Below are positions 52,028-59,891 of a stretch of DNA of 64,000 bases, piece after piece. The translations under genes and the position numbers were made by a program. Source of the DNA: Clostridia bacterium (GTDB lineage Bacteria > Bacillota > Clostridia > Oscillospirales > Ruminococcaceae); the NCBI GenBank assembly GCA_009929695.1, contig RZZW01000010.1:1-64000 (forward strand), read 5' to 3'. Numbering within the stretch: position 1 is the stretch's first letter; every line of letters begins with the position of its first letter. Below the pieces are notes generated by a model. The model was not told the DNA's origin, did not search any database, and saw only the letters and a program-made list of their open reading frames with translations.

Positions 52028-55000
52028 GATTTTCACCCTTTCCTTTCACATTATGAATGTAGTATGTGGAAGCATATCTTTCAATGGGCTTGATATACTT
52101 CTGTTGTAGTCTGTACCCATCACAATGAATCAACCAACCCTTGTATGAATTGATGGAACACCATTCTGAATAGGTTAGCGGTTCGCCCTTCAACCGCTTC
52201 TTGTTTATTGCTACCATCTTTCTTTTGAACTGCTTGCAGGTTTCTTTCCGCAGCAAAGAATAGTTTAGAAATAACCTGTACCCGACATAATCAATACCCC
52301 TGACGAATGTGGGAAACACCTGCCAGTTGCCTTTGATAGTCAGCTTCAATTCCTTCCGGAAGTATTCATCAATTTCCCTGTAAAGCTGATGCAGGTATTC
52401 TTTTGATTCATGTAGGACAACAATATCATCCATGTACCTGAAATAATATTTAGCATGTTTGACTTCCTTCATCCAGTGGTCAAATGCTGATAAATAATAG
52501 TTGCCGGAATACTGGGAAAGGTAGTTGCCAATCGGGATGCCCTTGTCACCAGGGGTTGAATCAATGATTTCATCAATCAACCACAACAGGTCATCATCCT
52601 TGAACAACCGCCTGTATTTTTCTTTCAGGACAGTGTGGTCAATAGATGGATAGTAGTGGTGAACATCTAACTTCAAGCAGTATTGGGTGTTCGGAACATC
52701 CGTCTGCATTGCTGTTTTCAGTTTGTAATAGCAATCATGAATTCCCCTTCCTGGGATAGCTGAATAGGTGTCTGCTGTCAGATTGTTCATCAGGATGGGT
52801 TCAATCACTTGAAGAATAGCCCATTGGCATATTCTATCAGGGAAATATGGCAGCTTGTAAATCAACCGCTGCTTTCTTCCGTCATCCTTGATGAATGTTT
52901 GATATTCAGCTGTGCAGTAGGTCTTTGATAGAAGCATTTGTTGAAGCTGTCCCAAATAATATTCAGGGTCAGCATCTACCATTTTAACTTCGTGATAAAC
53001 TGTTGCTGTGGGTACATACACCAGCCGACCGCCGATCTTCCGATTACGACTACCGACACCGTTAGTAGCACTCCAATAGAAACCGCCCGCATCAGCACCA
53101 TGATTCCAACCACCACCCAAACAGGCGATTCTGTAACCATTCAATGAAGGTGTTACATAGGCATAATCACCAACAGGCAAAGCACTTGTTCCAAGTGTTT
53201 CAGAAGGCATGAACAGCCAATCACAACCAGTGCTATAACCCATAGCGGAAACATAACCGGCAGCATTGGCAAGGGTGAACCCTGCACCAACATAGTTGTC
53301 ATTGTTCTTTGATTCAGCAAAGGCAAAGTTGGAACAGATATATGGTTGACCGCCACCCATGTTTCCATTGCCATAGAAGTTGACACCATACACAAATTTG
53401 TAGATATTGCCCCAGGGGTTTTCCATTCCTCTGTAAGTGATGGAAACCTTGCCGGCTGTGTTGTAAGTGGTTTGTGTACCACCAATTTCATTGACTGTGG
53501 AAGCTGCACTTCCTGTTGCATTGCCAAGGCTTGATGTGCTTCCAGTCAAGGATGAACAGTTGTAGGCAGTATTATCTGTAATGGAAACAACACCTTGACC
53601 AATAGCGGTCTGCAAGTCCATTTTTCCCATTTCAATAATCATCAGAAGCTGATTGGCAGATTCTGCTTTGATAAGGTCACCATGCCAACCTGTACCCCTG
53701 TTCTGTGCCATTTGTTCAATTTTCGGTCTTGTCAAATCCTGTGTCAGACCGGATGCAGGTTTTGCACCGGCAATGGAACAGAACTTGTCTGCTGTATTAC
53801 TCATGACCTGTGCATCATCCAGGATGTATGCACCAATTCCACCTTCACCACCATCAGCATCCCAAAGGCTACCTTCATAAGCGGAAAGAAGAATGTAGTC
53901 AACCGGATTGCCGGATGCATCATAGAATGCCGGATGAAGTCTGAAACCTGCCCTTGCCTTGCTGCTGACATAGTAGTTGGCTTTTCGTAGGTGATAACCA
54001 ATGCCGGTTTCAATGGGGTCATACACAACCGGACAAACCAAATAGTAGAATTTAGGCTGATAGACCATGACCTGACCATTGCTGCCATCTTCGGTATAAC
54101 CGGCATCACCATAATAGGCATTGATTGTTCCATCATCAGCAACATTGCACCGCCTTCTTCCACCGAACATGGGAAAGGGGTCAAAGTCAGCACCACCGGT
54201 CAGATTAGTTGCACCGGCAATTCTTGTGAAGTTCTTGTTCTTATAATCTACCTGAATACCCAGGATGTCATCATCAGTCAAGCCAAGGTATGCCCTAACA
54301 TCAGCAACACCGGCAAGAATTTCCTGACTGTTGAAGTTTTCACTTTGCAGTTGTTCCAGGTTGGATGCTGCACTTGTATTTTCAGCAGTCAAGGAAGAAA
54401 GAACACCATTTGCTGTTGCCACAGATGCATCCAGGTTTGATTTTGCTGTATTGGCATTGGTGATGACTGTTGACAGCTGACCTTTGATTGTGTCAGCACT
54501 ATTGATGACTGTTTGAAGCTGTGACTTTGCAGTTCCGGCATCAGTGATTGTGCTTTCCAAGTTGGTTTTTGAAGTTCCGGCAGTGTTGATTGCTGTGTTC
54601 AAATTGGAAAGGGCAGTATCTGCATTAGTCTTTGCTGTGTCCAGGTTGTTCTTCGCTGTATTGGCAGCTGTGGTTGCCGTTTCAAGGTTTCCCCTTGCAG
54701 TATCAGCATTTGAAGTTGCAGTTTCAGCTTCTGTTGTGGCTGTTTGAAGGTCACTTTTCGCAGTGTTTGCAGTAGCTGTGGCATTCTGTAAATTTGTTAT
54801 TGCAGTGTTGGCAGCATCTGTTGCATCTTCAAGGTTTGATTTGACAGTGTTTCCGTCAGTTGTTTTTGTAACCAAATCAGCAGCGACAACACCGGCAGCT
54901 GTGACCTTTGCATCAAAAGCATCCACTTGTTCATCAACAGCATCTTTGGCATCAAGAATATCTTGTTTTATCTGTGCATAGCTGTTGTTGTCATCATTGA

Positions 55001-55091
55001 CCGCTGTCAGGGCATTGATAATTGAACCCCTGACTTCTTCACCATAGGTTGCATTCTGAATTTGGTCTGTGTAGGGCTTGATGATTGCCAT
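52020..55091 (-). CDS. Tail fibre, C-type-lectin-like variable domain and DGR reverse transcriptase in one frame
   Basis: A single 1023-codon frame. Residues 1-60 resemble a baseplate-attachment segment. About 70-245 is a long Ala/Asn/Thr coiled coil. About 250-694 is a ligand-binding fibre head ending in a typical diversified motif (GGGWNHGADAGGFYW..., G659 onward, then KIGGRLVYVP to P694). From Y699 it continues as a reverse transcriptase: KLPYFPDRICQWAI, KLDVHHYYPSI (D809), IGNYLSQ (854-860, the DGR form of motif 4), YMDD (886-889) and GYRLF. All catalytic Asp are intact. About 30 residues of a normal DGR RT N-terminus, the template repeat and the accessory gene (avd) are absent. No internal ribosome site is evident at the junction (about 53000). 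Confidence 0.88.
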   Translation of the reverse strand: MAIIKPYTDQIQNATYGEEVRGSIINALTAVNDDNNSYAQIKQDILDAKDAVDEQVDAFDAKVTAAGVVAADLVTKTTDGNTVKSNLEDATDAANTAITNLQNATATANTAKSDLQTATTEAETATSNADTARGNLETATTAANTAKNNLDTAKTNADTALSNLNTAINTAGTSKTNLESTITDAGTAKSQLQTVINSADTIKGQLSTVITNANTAKSNLDASVATANGVLSSLTAENTSAASNLEQLQSENFNSQEILAGVADVRAYLGLTDDDILGIQVDYKNKNFTRIAGATNLTGGADFDPFPMFGGRRRCNVADDGTINAYYGDAGYTEDGSNGQVMVYQPKFYYLVCPVVYDPIETGIGYHLRKANYYVSSKARAGFRLHPAFYDASGNPVDYILLSAYEGSLWDADGGEGGIGAYILDDAQVMSNTADKFCSIAGAKPASGLTQDLTRPKIEQMAQNRGTGWHGDLIKAESANQLLMIIEMGKMDLQTAIGQGVVSITDNTAYNCSSLTGSTSSLGNATGSAASTVNEIGGTQTTYNTAGKVSITYRGMENPWGNIYKFVYGVNFYGNGNMGGGQPYICSNFAFAESKNNDNYVGAGFTLANAAGYVSAMGYSTGCDWLFMPSETLGTSALPVGDYAYVTPSLNGYRIACLGGGWNHGADAGGFYWSATNGVGSRNRKIGGRLVYVPTATVYHEVKMVDADPEYYLGQLQQMLLSKTYCTAEYQTFIKDDGRKQRLIYKLPYFPDRICQWAILQVIEPILMNNLTADTYSAIPGRGIHDCYYKLKTAMQTDVPNTQYCLKLDVHHYYPSIDHTVLKEKYRRLFKDDDLLWLIDEIIDSTPGDKGIPIGNYLSQYSGNYYLSAFDHWMKEVKHAKYYFRYMDDIVVLHESKEYLHQLYREIDEYFRKELKLTIKGNWQVFPTFVRGIDYVGYRLFLNYSLLRKETCKQFKRKMVAINKKRLKGEPLTYSEWCSINSYKGWLIHCDGYRLQQKYIKPIERYASTYYIHNVKGKGENHG
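53010..53130 (-). other. Variable-repeat-like segment (VR) with IMH-like end
   Basis: The 3' end of the fibre-head part. Codons in the presumed variable positions are mostly NNT/NNC (AAT, CAT, GAT, AGT, ACT, GTC, CGT), as expected if AAY codons were mutated at adenine. It ends in GGCGGTCGGCTGGTGTATGTA, a GC-rich end suited to an initiation-of-homing site. A matching adenine-rich template was not found by eye anywhere in 49560-58990. Confidence 0.6.
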
Positions 55092-55318
55092 TATTCTTCA
55101 CCTTCCTTTTCTTTTTTGTTTTGTTCATCAATCATAGCATTGAAATCATTCAGCATTTCAATCTTTGCTTGTGACCTGATTTCAGCCAAGACGGAAGAAA
55201 GAATTCCTTCCATGATAAAGGCAGGTAGATTATATTCAACCCCTGCCATGTTGACTGCATTCAAGATTTTACCCTTTGTGTTTTCGATTTTCAAACTAAT
55301 TGGTTGTTCCATTGACAT
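55091..55318 (-). CDS. Phage protein of unknown function, 75 aa
   Basis: ATG 55318 is used (AAAGG five bases upstream; other ATGs at 55312 and 55321 are possible). The protein is helical, with a central MEGILSSVLAEIRSQAKIEM segment and a charged end (NKKEKEGEE). It is coupled to the fibre/RT gene: its stop overlaps the start of that gene. It does not look like the four-helix DGR accessory protein Avd. Confidence 0.6.
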   Translation of the reverse strand: MSMEQPISLKIENTKGKILNAVNMAGVEYNLPAFIMEGILSSVLAEIRSQAKIEMLNDFNAMIDEQNKKEKEGEE

Positions 55319-55460
55319 CATATCCTTTCTGAATTTCTTCAAGCATTTTCTGAACTTCTTCCTGGGTGTAGGTTTTTTTCGGTGCTGCTGTTTGAACCGC
55401 TACCTTTTCAGGAATCTTTTCTTCATGCTCTGCATCTTTAGGTGTCAAGTAAATAGGCAT
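55296..55460 (-). CDS. Small phage protein, 54 aa
   Basis: ATG 55460 to TAG at 55296, overlapping the next gene by 23 bases. MPIYLTPKDAEHEEKIPEK... ends with a helical KTYTQEEVQKMLEEIQKGYDV, similar in style to small proteins next to phage tail fibres. Function unknown. Confidence 0.5.
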   Translation of the reverse strand: MPIYLTPKDAEHEEKIPEKVAVQTAAPKKTYTQEEVQKMLEEIQKGYDVNGTTN

Positions 55461-55478
55461 AAGCTACCACCTTTCTGA

Positions 55479-55712
55479 TTAACTGTACCATGAACCGCTG
55501 ACCAGGATTCCATTTTGGAACTGCATTGAAACATTTGCCCAACTTGATAGTGTACCATCAGATGAAACACCTAATGGTTGTATCATTTTCAGTGTTCCAC
55601 TTACTCCACCACCTTCAAAGTTGACATGCTTCAAAGTGAAGTAATGCATATCAATGTCACAACCGGCATGAAGGGTGTTACAGGTGGGGGAAGTTGCAGC
55701 TTCCACCCACAT
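55479..55712 (-). CDS. Short phage protein, possibly remnant of a tail or baseplate gene
   Basis: 77 residues, beta-rich (YFTLKHVNFEGGGVSGTLKM..., SMQFQNGILVSGSWYS). There is no convincing ribosome site, and an in-frame TGA lies seven codons upstream. It may be the surviving 3' part of a larger structural gene where early and late modules were joined. Confidence 0.4.
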   Translation of the reverse strand: MWVEAATSPTCNTLHAGCDIDMHYFTLKHVNFEGGGVSGTLKMIQPLGVSSDGTLSSWANVSMQFQNGILVSGSWYS

Positions 55713-55734
55713 ATATTCAATTGGTTTTCAACCT

Positions 55735-55878
55735 TTATTCCTGTGCAGATTCAATGTTTGAAACAGCTTGTTCCAACTGGTCAATCGCTTCCTGCATGGA
55801 TTCACATGCAGCATCAGCCATTTCATATTTTTCAGACCCTTGAAGATTTTCAGGCATGTTGTCACGGTAACCGTGCAT
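55735..55878 (-). CDS. Small phage protein, 47 aa
   Basis: ATG 55878 overlaps the end of the upstream gene by 17 bases. MHGYRDNMPENLQGSEKYE... ends in an acidic helix (MQEAIDQLEQAVSNIESAQE). It resembles small proteins of early phage regions. Confidence 0.55.
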   Translation of the reverse strand: MHGYRDNMPENLQGSEKYEMADAACESMQEAIDQLEQAVSNIESAQE

Positions 55879-56434
55879 GTTCTTCTGCCAATTTCAGATT
55901 ATTTTCAAGCGTGTAATATTCATTTAAAGGTGTCTGAAACATTTCATAATGACCGCATTTCTGTTTTGTGATATATACCATGTTAAATGAAAAACCATGG
56001 TCTGATGTCATCATTGCATCAACAAATTCTTCAAATTCATAAGAATGATTTTGTTCTTTCAATTTTTTCCATCCGTCTGAACTAACATGATATTTTCCAT
56101 CAACATCTTTTTCATTTATGACCAAATATGCAGGAACTTCAACAAAGTGAACAATAGTAAATATTTCACTGACAACTTGCGTAACTGTGATTTTATCTTC
56201 AAAACCAAGAACCAGTTTTGAAACTGCTCTTTCCCATTCATCCCTTTTATTTGTGATTCTTTCTTTGTATGACTGCCATTCTTCATCTGTTTCATAGGTT
56301 TCACGACAATTAAGTTCACTTGACATGATGAATTCATTCATTGCTTCTTCAAGCATCCTGACTGTGAAGGTTTCAACTCTGCAACCTTCATCAGTGAAAC
56401 AACCCTTTGATATTACTTCAACTTTAAATTCCAT
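55862..56434 (-). CDS. Unknown early phage protein, 190 aa
   Basis: An intact frame with host-unlike codon use and no recognised domain. It is acidic and helical, with several Cys (SKGCFTDEGC, KQKCGHYEM). It starts two bases downstream of the stop of the preceding early gene, in the same transcription unit. Confidence 0.6.
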   Translation of the reverse strand: MEFKVEVISKGCFTDEGCRVETFTVRMLEEAMNEFIMSSELNCRETYETDEEWQSYKERITNKRDEWERAVSKLVLGFEDKITVTQVVSEIFTIVHFVEVPAYLVINEKDVDGKYHVSSDGWKKLKEQNHSYEFEEFVDAMMTSDHGFSFNMVYITKQKCGHYEMFQTPLNEYYTLENNLKLAEEHARLP

Positions 56435-56436
56435 GT

Positions 56437-56763
56437 TTAAGCCCCCTTTCTGTTACATTCCGCTATTTCAATGATGAAGAAGTTATTTTCATCTTCCTGC
56501 TGCCATTTCTTGCTGAATTTTTCAGCTTCATTGACACACTTGACAACCCCACGGTCATAAGCAGCACCATTGTCACTTCTGTTGTATCTGTACCACTTAT
56601 CATAGCAATGGCTTTTTCTGTCCTCATAACCTTTCTGTTCATCTTTACGCTGTCTTTCAGCATCCATTGCTTCAAGTTCTTTTTCGGTATAAAGGTTTTC
56701 GCCAAGTACATAAAAGGTTTCATTTCCTCTGTTATACTTTTTCAATCCGTTAGTAATGCTCAT
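56437..56763 (-). CDS. Unknown early phage protein, 108 aa
   Basis: ATG 56763 is used (GGTGGAAG upstream); the open frame extends into the promoter region. It is charged, with a YTEKELEAMDAERQRKDEQKGYEDRK stretch in two parts and a C-terminal FFIIEIAECNRK. First gene of the leftward early operon. Confidence 0.6.
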   Translation of the reverse strand: MSITNGLKKYNRGNETFYVLGENLYTEKELEAMDAERQRKDEQKGYEDRKSHCYDKWYRYNRSDNGAAYDRGVVKCVNEAEKFSKKWQQEDENNFFIIEIAECNRKGA

Positions 56764-56830
56764 TACTTCCACCAGTCCTTTCAATGTTTGGGTGATGTTT
56801 AAGTAGATTGTCTTTCTACCTGATGACACC

Positions 56831-56859
56831 AGTATAGCACCGTGTAGAATGACTGTCAA
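56831..56859 (-). promoter_or_regulatory. Leftward early promoter of the element
   Basis: On the minus strand TTGACA (56854-56859), 17 bp, TATACT (56831-56836). It is back to back with the repressor promoter and probably the repressor target. Confidence 0.85.
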
Positions 56860-56888
56860 CCCCTTTTTAGAAAAATTTTTTAAAAAAG

Positions 56889-56917
56889 TTGATTTTGATT
56901 CTATTTTATGATACAAT
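56889..56917 (+). promoter_or_regulatory. Repressor promoter
   Basis: TTGATT (56889-56894), 17 bp, TACAAT (56912-56917), followed by AAGAAAGGCGGTGATGAT before ATG 56952. Confidence 0.7.
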
Positions 56918-56951
56918 CGGGTAGAATAATAGTAAGAAAGGCGGTGATGAT

Positions 56952-57371
56952 ATGACGACCGGTCAAATAATTAAAACACTTCGGGAAGAAAGAGGAATGA
57001 CCCAAGAACAAGTTGCAGAACTGATGGGTTATTCTCATAAATCATCAATCAATAAAATTGAATTAGGAAAAAGTGACCTTCCACAATCCAAACTGGTTGC
57101 CTTTGCAAAGATTTTCAATGTTAGTCCGTGTGAATTATTAGGGTTTGACCCTCAACCTGCAACAGATGAACAAATTAAGGAATGGGATGAAAAATTCAAT
57201 TCCAAACTTGAACTGCAAAAAGAAGTTCTTCTGATTGAAGCGGTGCAAAAGAAATATGGAAAATCTGCTGTTCAACTTCTTCAACTGTTTGAACAACTGA
57301 ACACCCAAGGGAAATCAAAAGCCATTGATGCACTGTCTGACTTAACTGATATAACAAAATATACTGAATAG
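56952..57371 (+). CDS. XRE-family repressor
   Basis: 139 residues. The N-terminal helix-turn-helix is standard (IIKTLREERGMTQEQVAELMGYSHKSSINKIELGK, with recognition helix about 27-37). The C-terminal half is helical (KELQLL-type repeats), suited to dimerisation, without a LexA-like self-cleavage domain. It faces the early operon and would hold the element silent. Confidence 0.88.
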   Translation: MTTGQIIKTLREERGMTQEQVAELMGYSHKSSINKIELGKSDLPQSKLVAFAKIFNVSPCELLGFDPQPATDEQIKEWDEKFNSKLELQKEVLLIEAVQKKYGKSAVQLLQLFEQLNTQGKSKAIDALSDLTDITKYTE

Positions 57372-57385
57372 AAAGGTGAATAATT

Positions 57386-57616
57386 ATGTTTTTTGGATTT
57401 TCAAAGACCATGGCAAGGTTCGGCAGATTTCGTTTAGGGGTTGGTATGCGACTAAGTAAAAAGAATGCACCATATCTATTAATTATTTTAATGTTCGTTT
57501 GGATGTTTCAATTGATGTGGTATATGATGGTTCTATGCTTTTGGCTGATGTATGCTGTTTGTTACGGAATTTATTGGTGCATCAAGTCTATATTCAATAA
57601 GTTCAAAAAGGCATAA
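57386..57616 (+). CDS. Small membrane protein behind the repressor
   Basis: 76 residues from ATG 57386 with GAAAGGTGAATAATT upstream. A basic N-terminus precedes two aromatic-rich hydrophobic helices (about 28-65) and a basic tail. It is co-transcribed with the repressor. Small membrane proteins at this place may serve superinfection exclusion; that is a guess from position. Confidence 0.6.
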   Translation: MFFGFSKTMARFGRFRLGVGMRLSKKNAPYLLIILMFVWMFQLMWYMMVLCFWLMYAVCYGIYWCIKSIFNKFKKA

Positions 57617-57618
57617 CT

Positions 57619-57744
57619 TGTCACACTGTCACTTGTCACAGATGTTCTTTTACTTGAAAAATAGAATTTAATTATAAAAAAATTCAATATTCTCTAAAAA
57701 TTAAAGAATAAGAAATATAAGTGTGACCTGTGACACCTGTGACA
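57619..57744. repeat. Two facing triplets of TGTCAC/GTGACA motifs
   Basis: TGTCAC at 57619, 57627 and 57634; then about 80 AT-rich bases; then GTGACC 57723, GTGACA 57730 and 57739. The two groups are in inverse orientation, between the repressor unit and the integrase gene. This arrangement fits binding sites for integrase/excisionase arms or a regulator. A CCACCCT/AGGGTAAGCGGT hairpin follows at 57752-57782. Confidence 0.7.
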
Positions 57745-57886
57745 TAAAAATAACCGCCCACCCTCTGCAAAGGGTAAGCGGTCTGGTTGAAAACCAAATC
57801 AAATCTGAAAGTATCATCAAACAGAAAGAAATGGTTATATTTAGTATAGCACATTTTCTTCTGTTTTACAAGAGAAAGGGAAGAAA

Positions 57887-58900
57887 ATGAAGAATCCAAA
57901 TGGCTATGGAACAGTTGTCAAACTGTCCGGTAATAGAAGAAATCCCTATGCAGTTAGAAAAACAATAGGGTGGAACAAAAAAGGTCATCCAGTATATCAA
58001 GCAATAGGTTATGCATCAACCAGGGAAGAAGGTCTGATGATGCTTGCTGAATACAACCGGAATCCCTATGATGTGGACATGCATAAAATCACAGTAGAAG
58101 AAGTATATCAGAAGTGGTCTGACCGTGACTTCACCAAGATGTCAAAATCATTGACCGGTTCAATGAAGTCAGCATGGAAGCATTGTTCCAGGGTATATGG
58201 TATCAAATACAGAGAATTAAAAGCCTATCAGATGCAGGACTGTATTGACAAATGTGGATGTGGTTATGCCACCCAGGGTGCAATCAAAAACTTGTTCGGG
58301 CATCTTGATGATTTTGCAATGGAACTTGACATCATTGTGAAACGGTGTTCAGACCTGACTTCTGCACCACCAATTCCTGACACCAAGAAGATTCCCTTCA
58401 CAGATGATGAAGTCACCGCAGTGTGGCAGCTGCAAGGTCAGGACTGGGTTGATTCAATCCTGGTGTTCCTCTATATGGGTTGGCGAATATCTGAACTGTT
58501 GGGAATCAAGACAGCCAATGTTGACCTGGTTGAACAGACCATCACAGCCGGAACAAAGACCAGGAACGGAAAGAACCGCATTGTTCCAATCCATCCAAGA
58601 ATTCTACCCTTCATCCAGGCAAGGATGGCAGAAGGCAATGAATATCTTTTCAGTTACAATGGGAAGCACTGTTCATCAAGTCAATACTATATTTTTTGGA
58701 ATGTCATCATGGAACAGCTGCACATGCAGCACACACCGCATGAATGCAGACACACTTTCCGGTCAAGACTGGATTCAGCAGGGGCAAACAAAGTGTGCAT
58801 TGATTTGTTGATGGGGCATAAATCAAAGGAAGTTGGTGAAAGGGTCTACACCCATAAGACTATTCAAGAATTGAAAGACACAATAAATTTATTGCTTTGA
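57887..58900 (+). CDS. Tyrosine recombinase (phage integrase)
   Basis: 337 residues. An N-terminal Arm/AP2-like DNA-binding segment (KNPNGYGTVVKLSGNRRNPYAVRKT) is followed by a SAM-like core-binding domain (about 65-165) and the catalytic domain (about 175-337): YMGWRISELLG (Arg I), HTPHECRHTFRSRL (His and Arg II), DLLMGHKSKEVGERVYTHKT (His III and nucleophile Tyr). All catalytic residues are present. It lies at the right edge next to attR, as expected. GAGAAAGGGAAGAAA precedes ATG 57887. Confidence 0.95.
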   Translation: MKNPNGYGTVVKLSGNRRNPYAVRKTIGWNKKGHPVYQAIGYASTREEGLMMLAEYNRNPYDVDMHKITVEEVYQKWSDRDFTKMSKSLTGSMKSAWKHCSRVYGIKYRELKAYQMQDCIDKCGCGYATQGAIKNLFGHLDDFAMELDIIVKRCSDLTSAPPIPDTKKIPFTDDEVTAVWQLQGQDWVDSILVFLYMGWRISELLGIKTANVDLVEQTITAGTKTRNGKNRIVPIHPRILPFIQARMAEGNEYLFSYNGKHCSSSQYYIFWNVIMEQLHMQHTPHECRHTFRSRLDSAGANKVCIDLLMGHKSKEVGERVYTHKTIQELKDTINLLL

Positions 58901-58924
58901 ACTAATAACAGGTTAGTAACACAA

Positions 58925-58963
58925 AAAGCCGAAAACCCAATAAAATAAAGGGTTTTCGGCTTT
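58925..58963 (+). terminator. Integrase terminator
   Basis: AAAGCCGAAAACCC / GGGTTTTCGGCTTT hairpin just behind the integrase stop codon. Confidence 0.85.
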
Positions 58964-58970
58964 CAAATAA

Positions 58971-58984
58971 TTATTATATCATAA
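58971..58984 (+). repeat. Candidate attR core
   Basis: TTATTATATCATAA as at 49566. It forms the left arm of a longer inverted repeat (ATTATATCATAATTGC / GCAATTGTGATATAAT, 58973-59007) that straddles the presumed element/host border. Confidence 0.45.
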
Positions 58985-59111
58985 TTGCAGCGCAATTGTG
59001 ATATAATCGGCGATTTCGGCGGTTGCCGCTTCAGCGGCGAGCCGAACGCCATAAAATAAGCATATAATAACCGCTATGCGGTTATTATACCACATTTTAA
59101 GGAGAATTTCC

Positions 59112-59891
59112 ATGTATAAGCTTTTTATGCTTGACCTTGACGGCACGTTTTATCTTGGGGACAGGCTGCTGCCGGGGGCGCAGTGGTTCCTTGATATTTG
59201 CAAGGAAAAGGGCGTTAAGTTTACGTTTTTGACAAATAATTCGTCGCGCGGCAAGGCGGATTACATCAAAAAGCTAGCCAAAATGGGCGTTGAAATAACC
59301 GAAAACGAGATGTTTTCATCGGCTGACGCGACGCTTATGTATCTTGATGAAAATAATTTTTCGCGCGACATTTTGCTTGTCGGAACGCCGAGCCTCGAAG
59401 CGCAGTTTTTGGCGGCGGGCTACAACATAAACGCCGCACAGCCAAAGGCTGCGGTGCTTGGGTTTGACACGACGATAACGTATGAAAAGCTGACGCGCCT
59501 TTGCGACGCGGTGCGCGCGGGGTTGCCGTATATCGCGACGCACCCTGACTTAAACTGCCCTGTCGAGGGCGGCTTTATTCCCGATATCGGCGCTGTTATC
59601 GCGTTTGTGAAAACGAGCACCGGCCGAGAGCCGGACGCAATAATCGGCAAACCGAACGGCTACATCGCCAAAGCCGCCGCCGCGCGTTTTGGGTGTGCAC
59701 TAGAAGAAACCTGCATGGTCGGCGACCGCCTTTACACCGACATAGCCCTCGGCAAATGCGGCTGCGGCGCGGCGCTTGTGCTTTGCGGCGAGACGAGCCT
59801 TGCAGAATATGAAGCGCAGAATATTGTTAAGGCGGATATTGTTTGCGCAGATTTATTTGAGCTTGGGACGAAGGTTTTGCACGGCGGCTAA
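59112..59891 (+). CDS. HAD-superfamily IIA hydrolase (NagD/phosphoglycolate-type)
   Basis: 259 residues. Motif I FMLDLDGTFYLGDRLLPGA (nucleophile Asp), motif II TFLTNNSSRGKADYIKKL, the IIA cap (about 80-175), motif III DAIIGKPNGYIAKAAAARFG (Lys) and motif IV CMVGDRLYTDIALGKCG. It hydrolyses a small phosphorylated metabolite; the exact substrate cannot be told. ATG 59112 follows AAGGAG. It is the first host gene to the right of the element. Confidence 0.92.
   Translation: MYKLFMLDLDGTFYLGDRLLPGAQWFLDICKEKGVKFTFLTNNSSRGKADYIKKLAKMGVEITENEMFSSADATLMYLDENNFSRDILLVGTPSLEAQFLAAGYNINAAQPKAAVLGFDTTITYEKLTRLCDAVRAGLPYIATHPDLNCPVEGGFIPDIGAVIAFVKTSTGREPDAIIGKPNGYIAKAAAARFGCALEETCMVGDRLYTDIALGKCGCGAALVLCGETSLAEYEAQNIVKADIVCADLFELGTKVLHGG

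Larger units (their letters stand above)
49566..58984. mobile_element. Compact integrated phage-like element with a DGR-type tail-fibre/RT gene
   Basis: The boundaries are inferred from a 14-bp direct repeat TTATTATATCATAA (49566-49579 and 58971-58984). They enclose a tyrosine integrase at the right end, a repressor, an early promoter, small early genes, a tail-fibre/RT gene and a lysis cassette at the left end. Codon use changes sharply: the GCG/CGC-rich style of the host gives way to A/T- and CA/TG-rich codons. Packaging, capsid, portal and tail-tube genes are missing, so it is either a deletion remnant or a satellite that borrows a helper. Confidence 0.85.

Noticed and set aside
52020-53000. 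RT as a retron or group II intron protein
   Set aside because: Motif 4 is IGNYLSQ, the DGR form. There is no maturase or endonuclease domain behind the RT, no intron domain V/VI structure nearby, and no msr-msd-like hairpin region upstream.
55091-55318. 75-residue protein as the DGR accessory protein Avd
   Set aside because: It is shorter than Avd, lacks the four long basic helices expected and lies upstream of the fibre gene instead of between target and RT.
57752-57782. Hairpin before the integrase as a riboswitch
   Set aside because: It is a simple stem with a small loop and no conserved aptamer features. A terminator or protein site is more likely.
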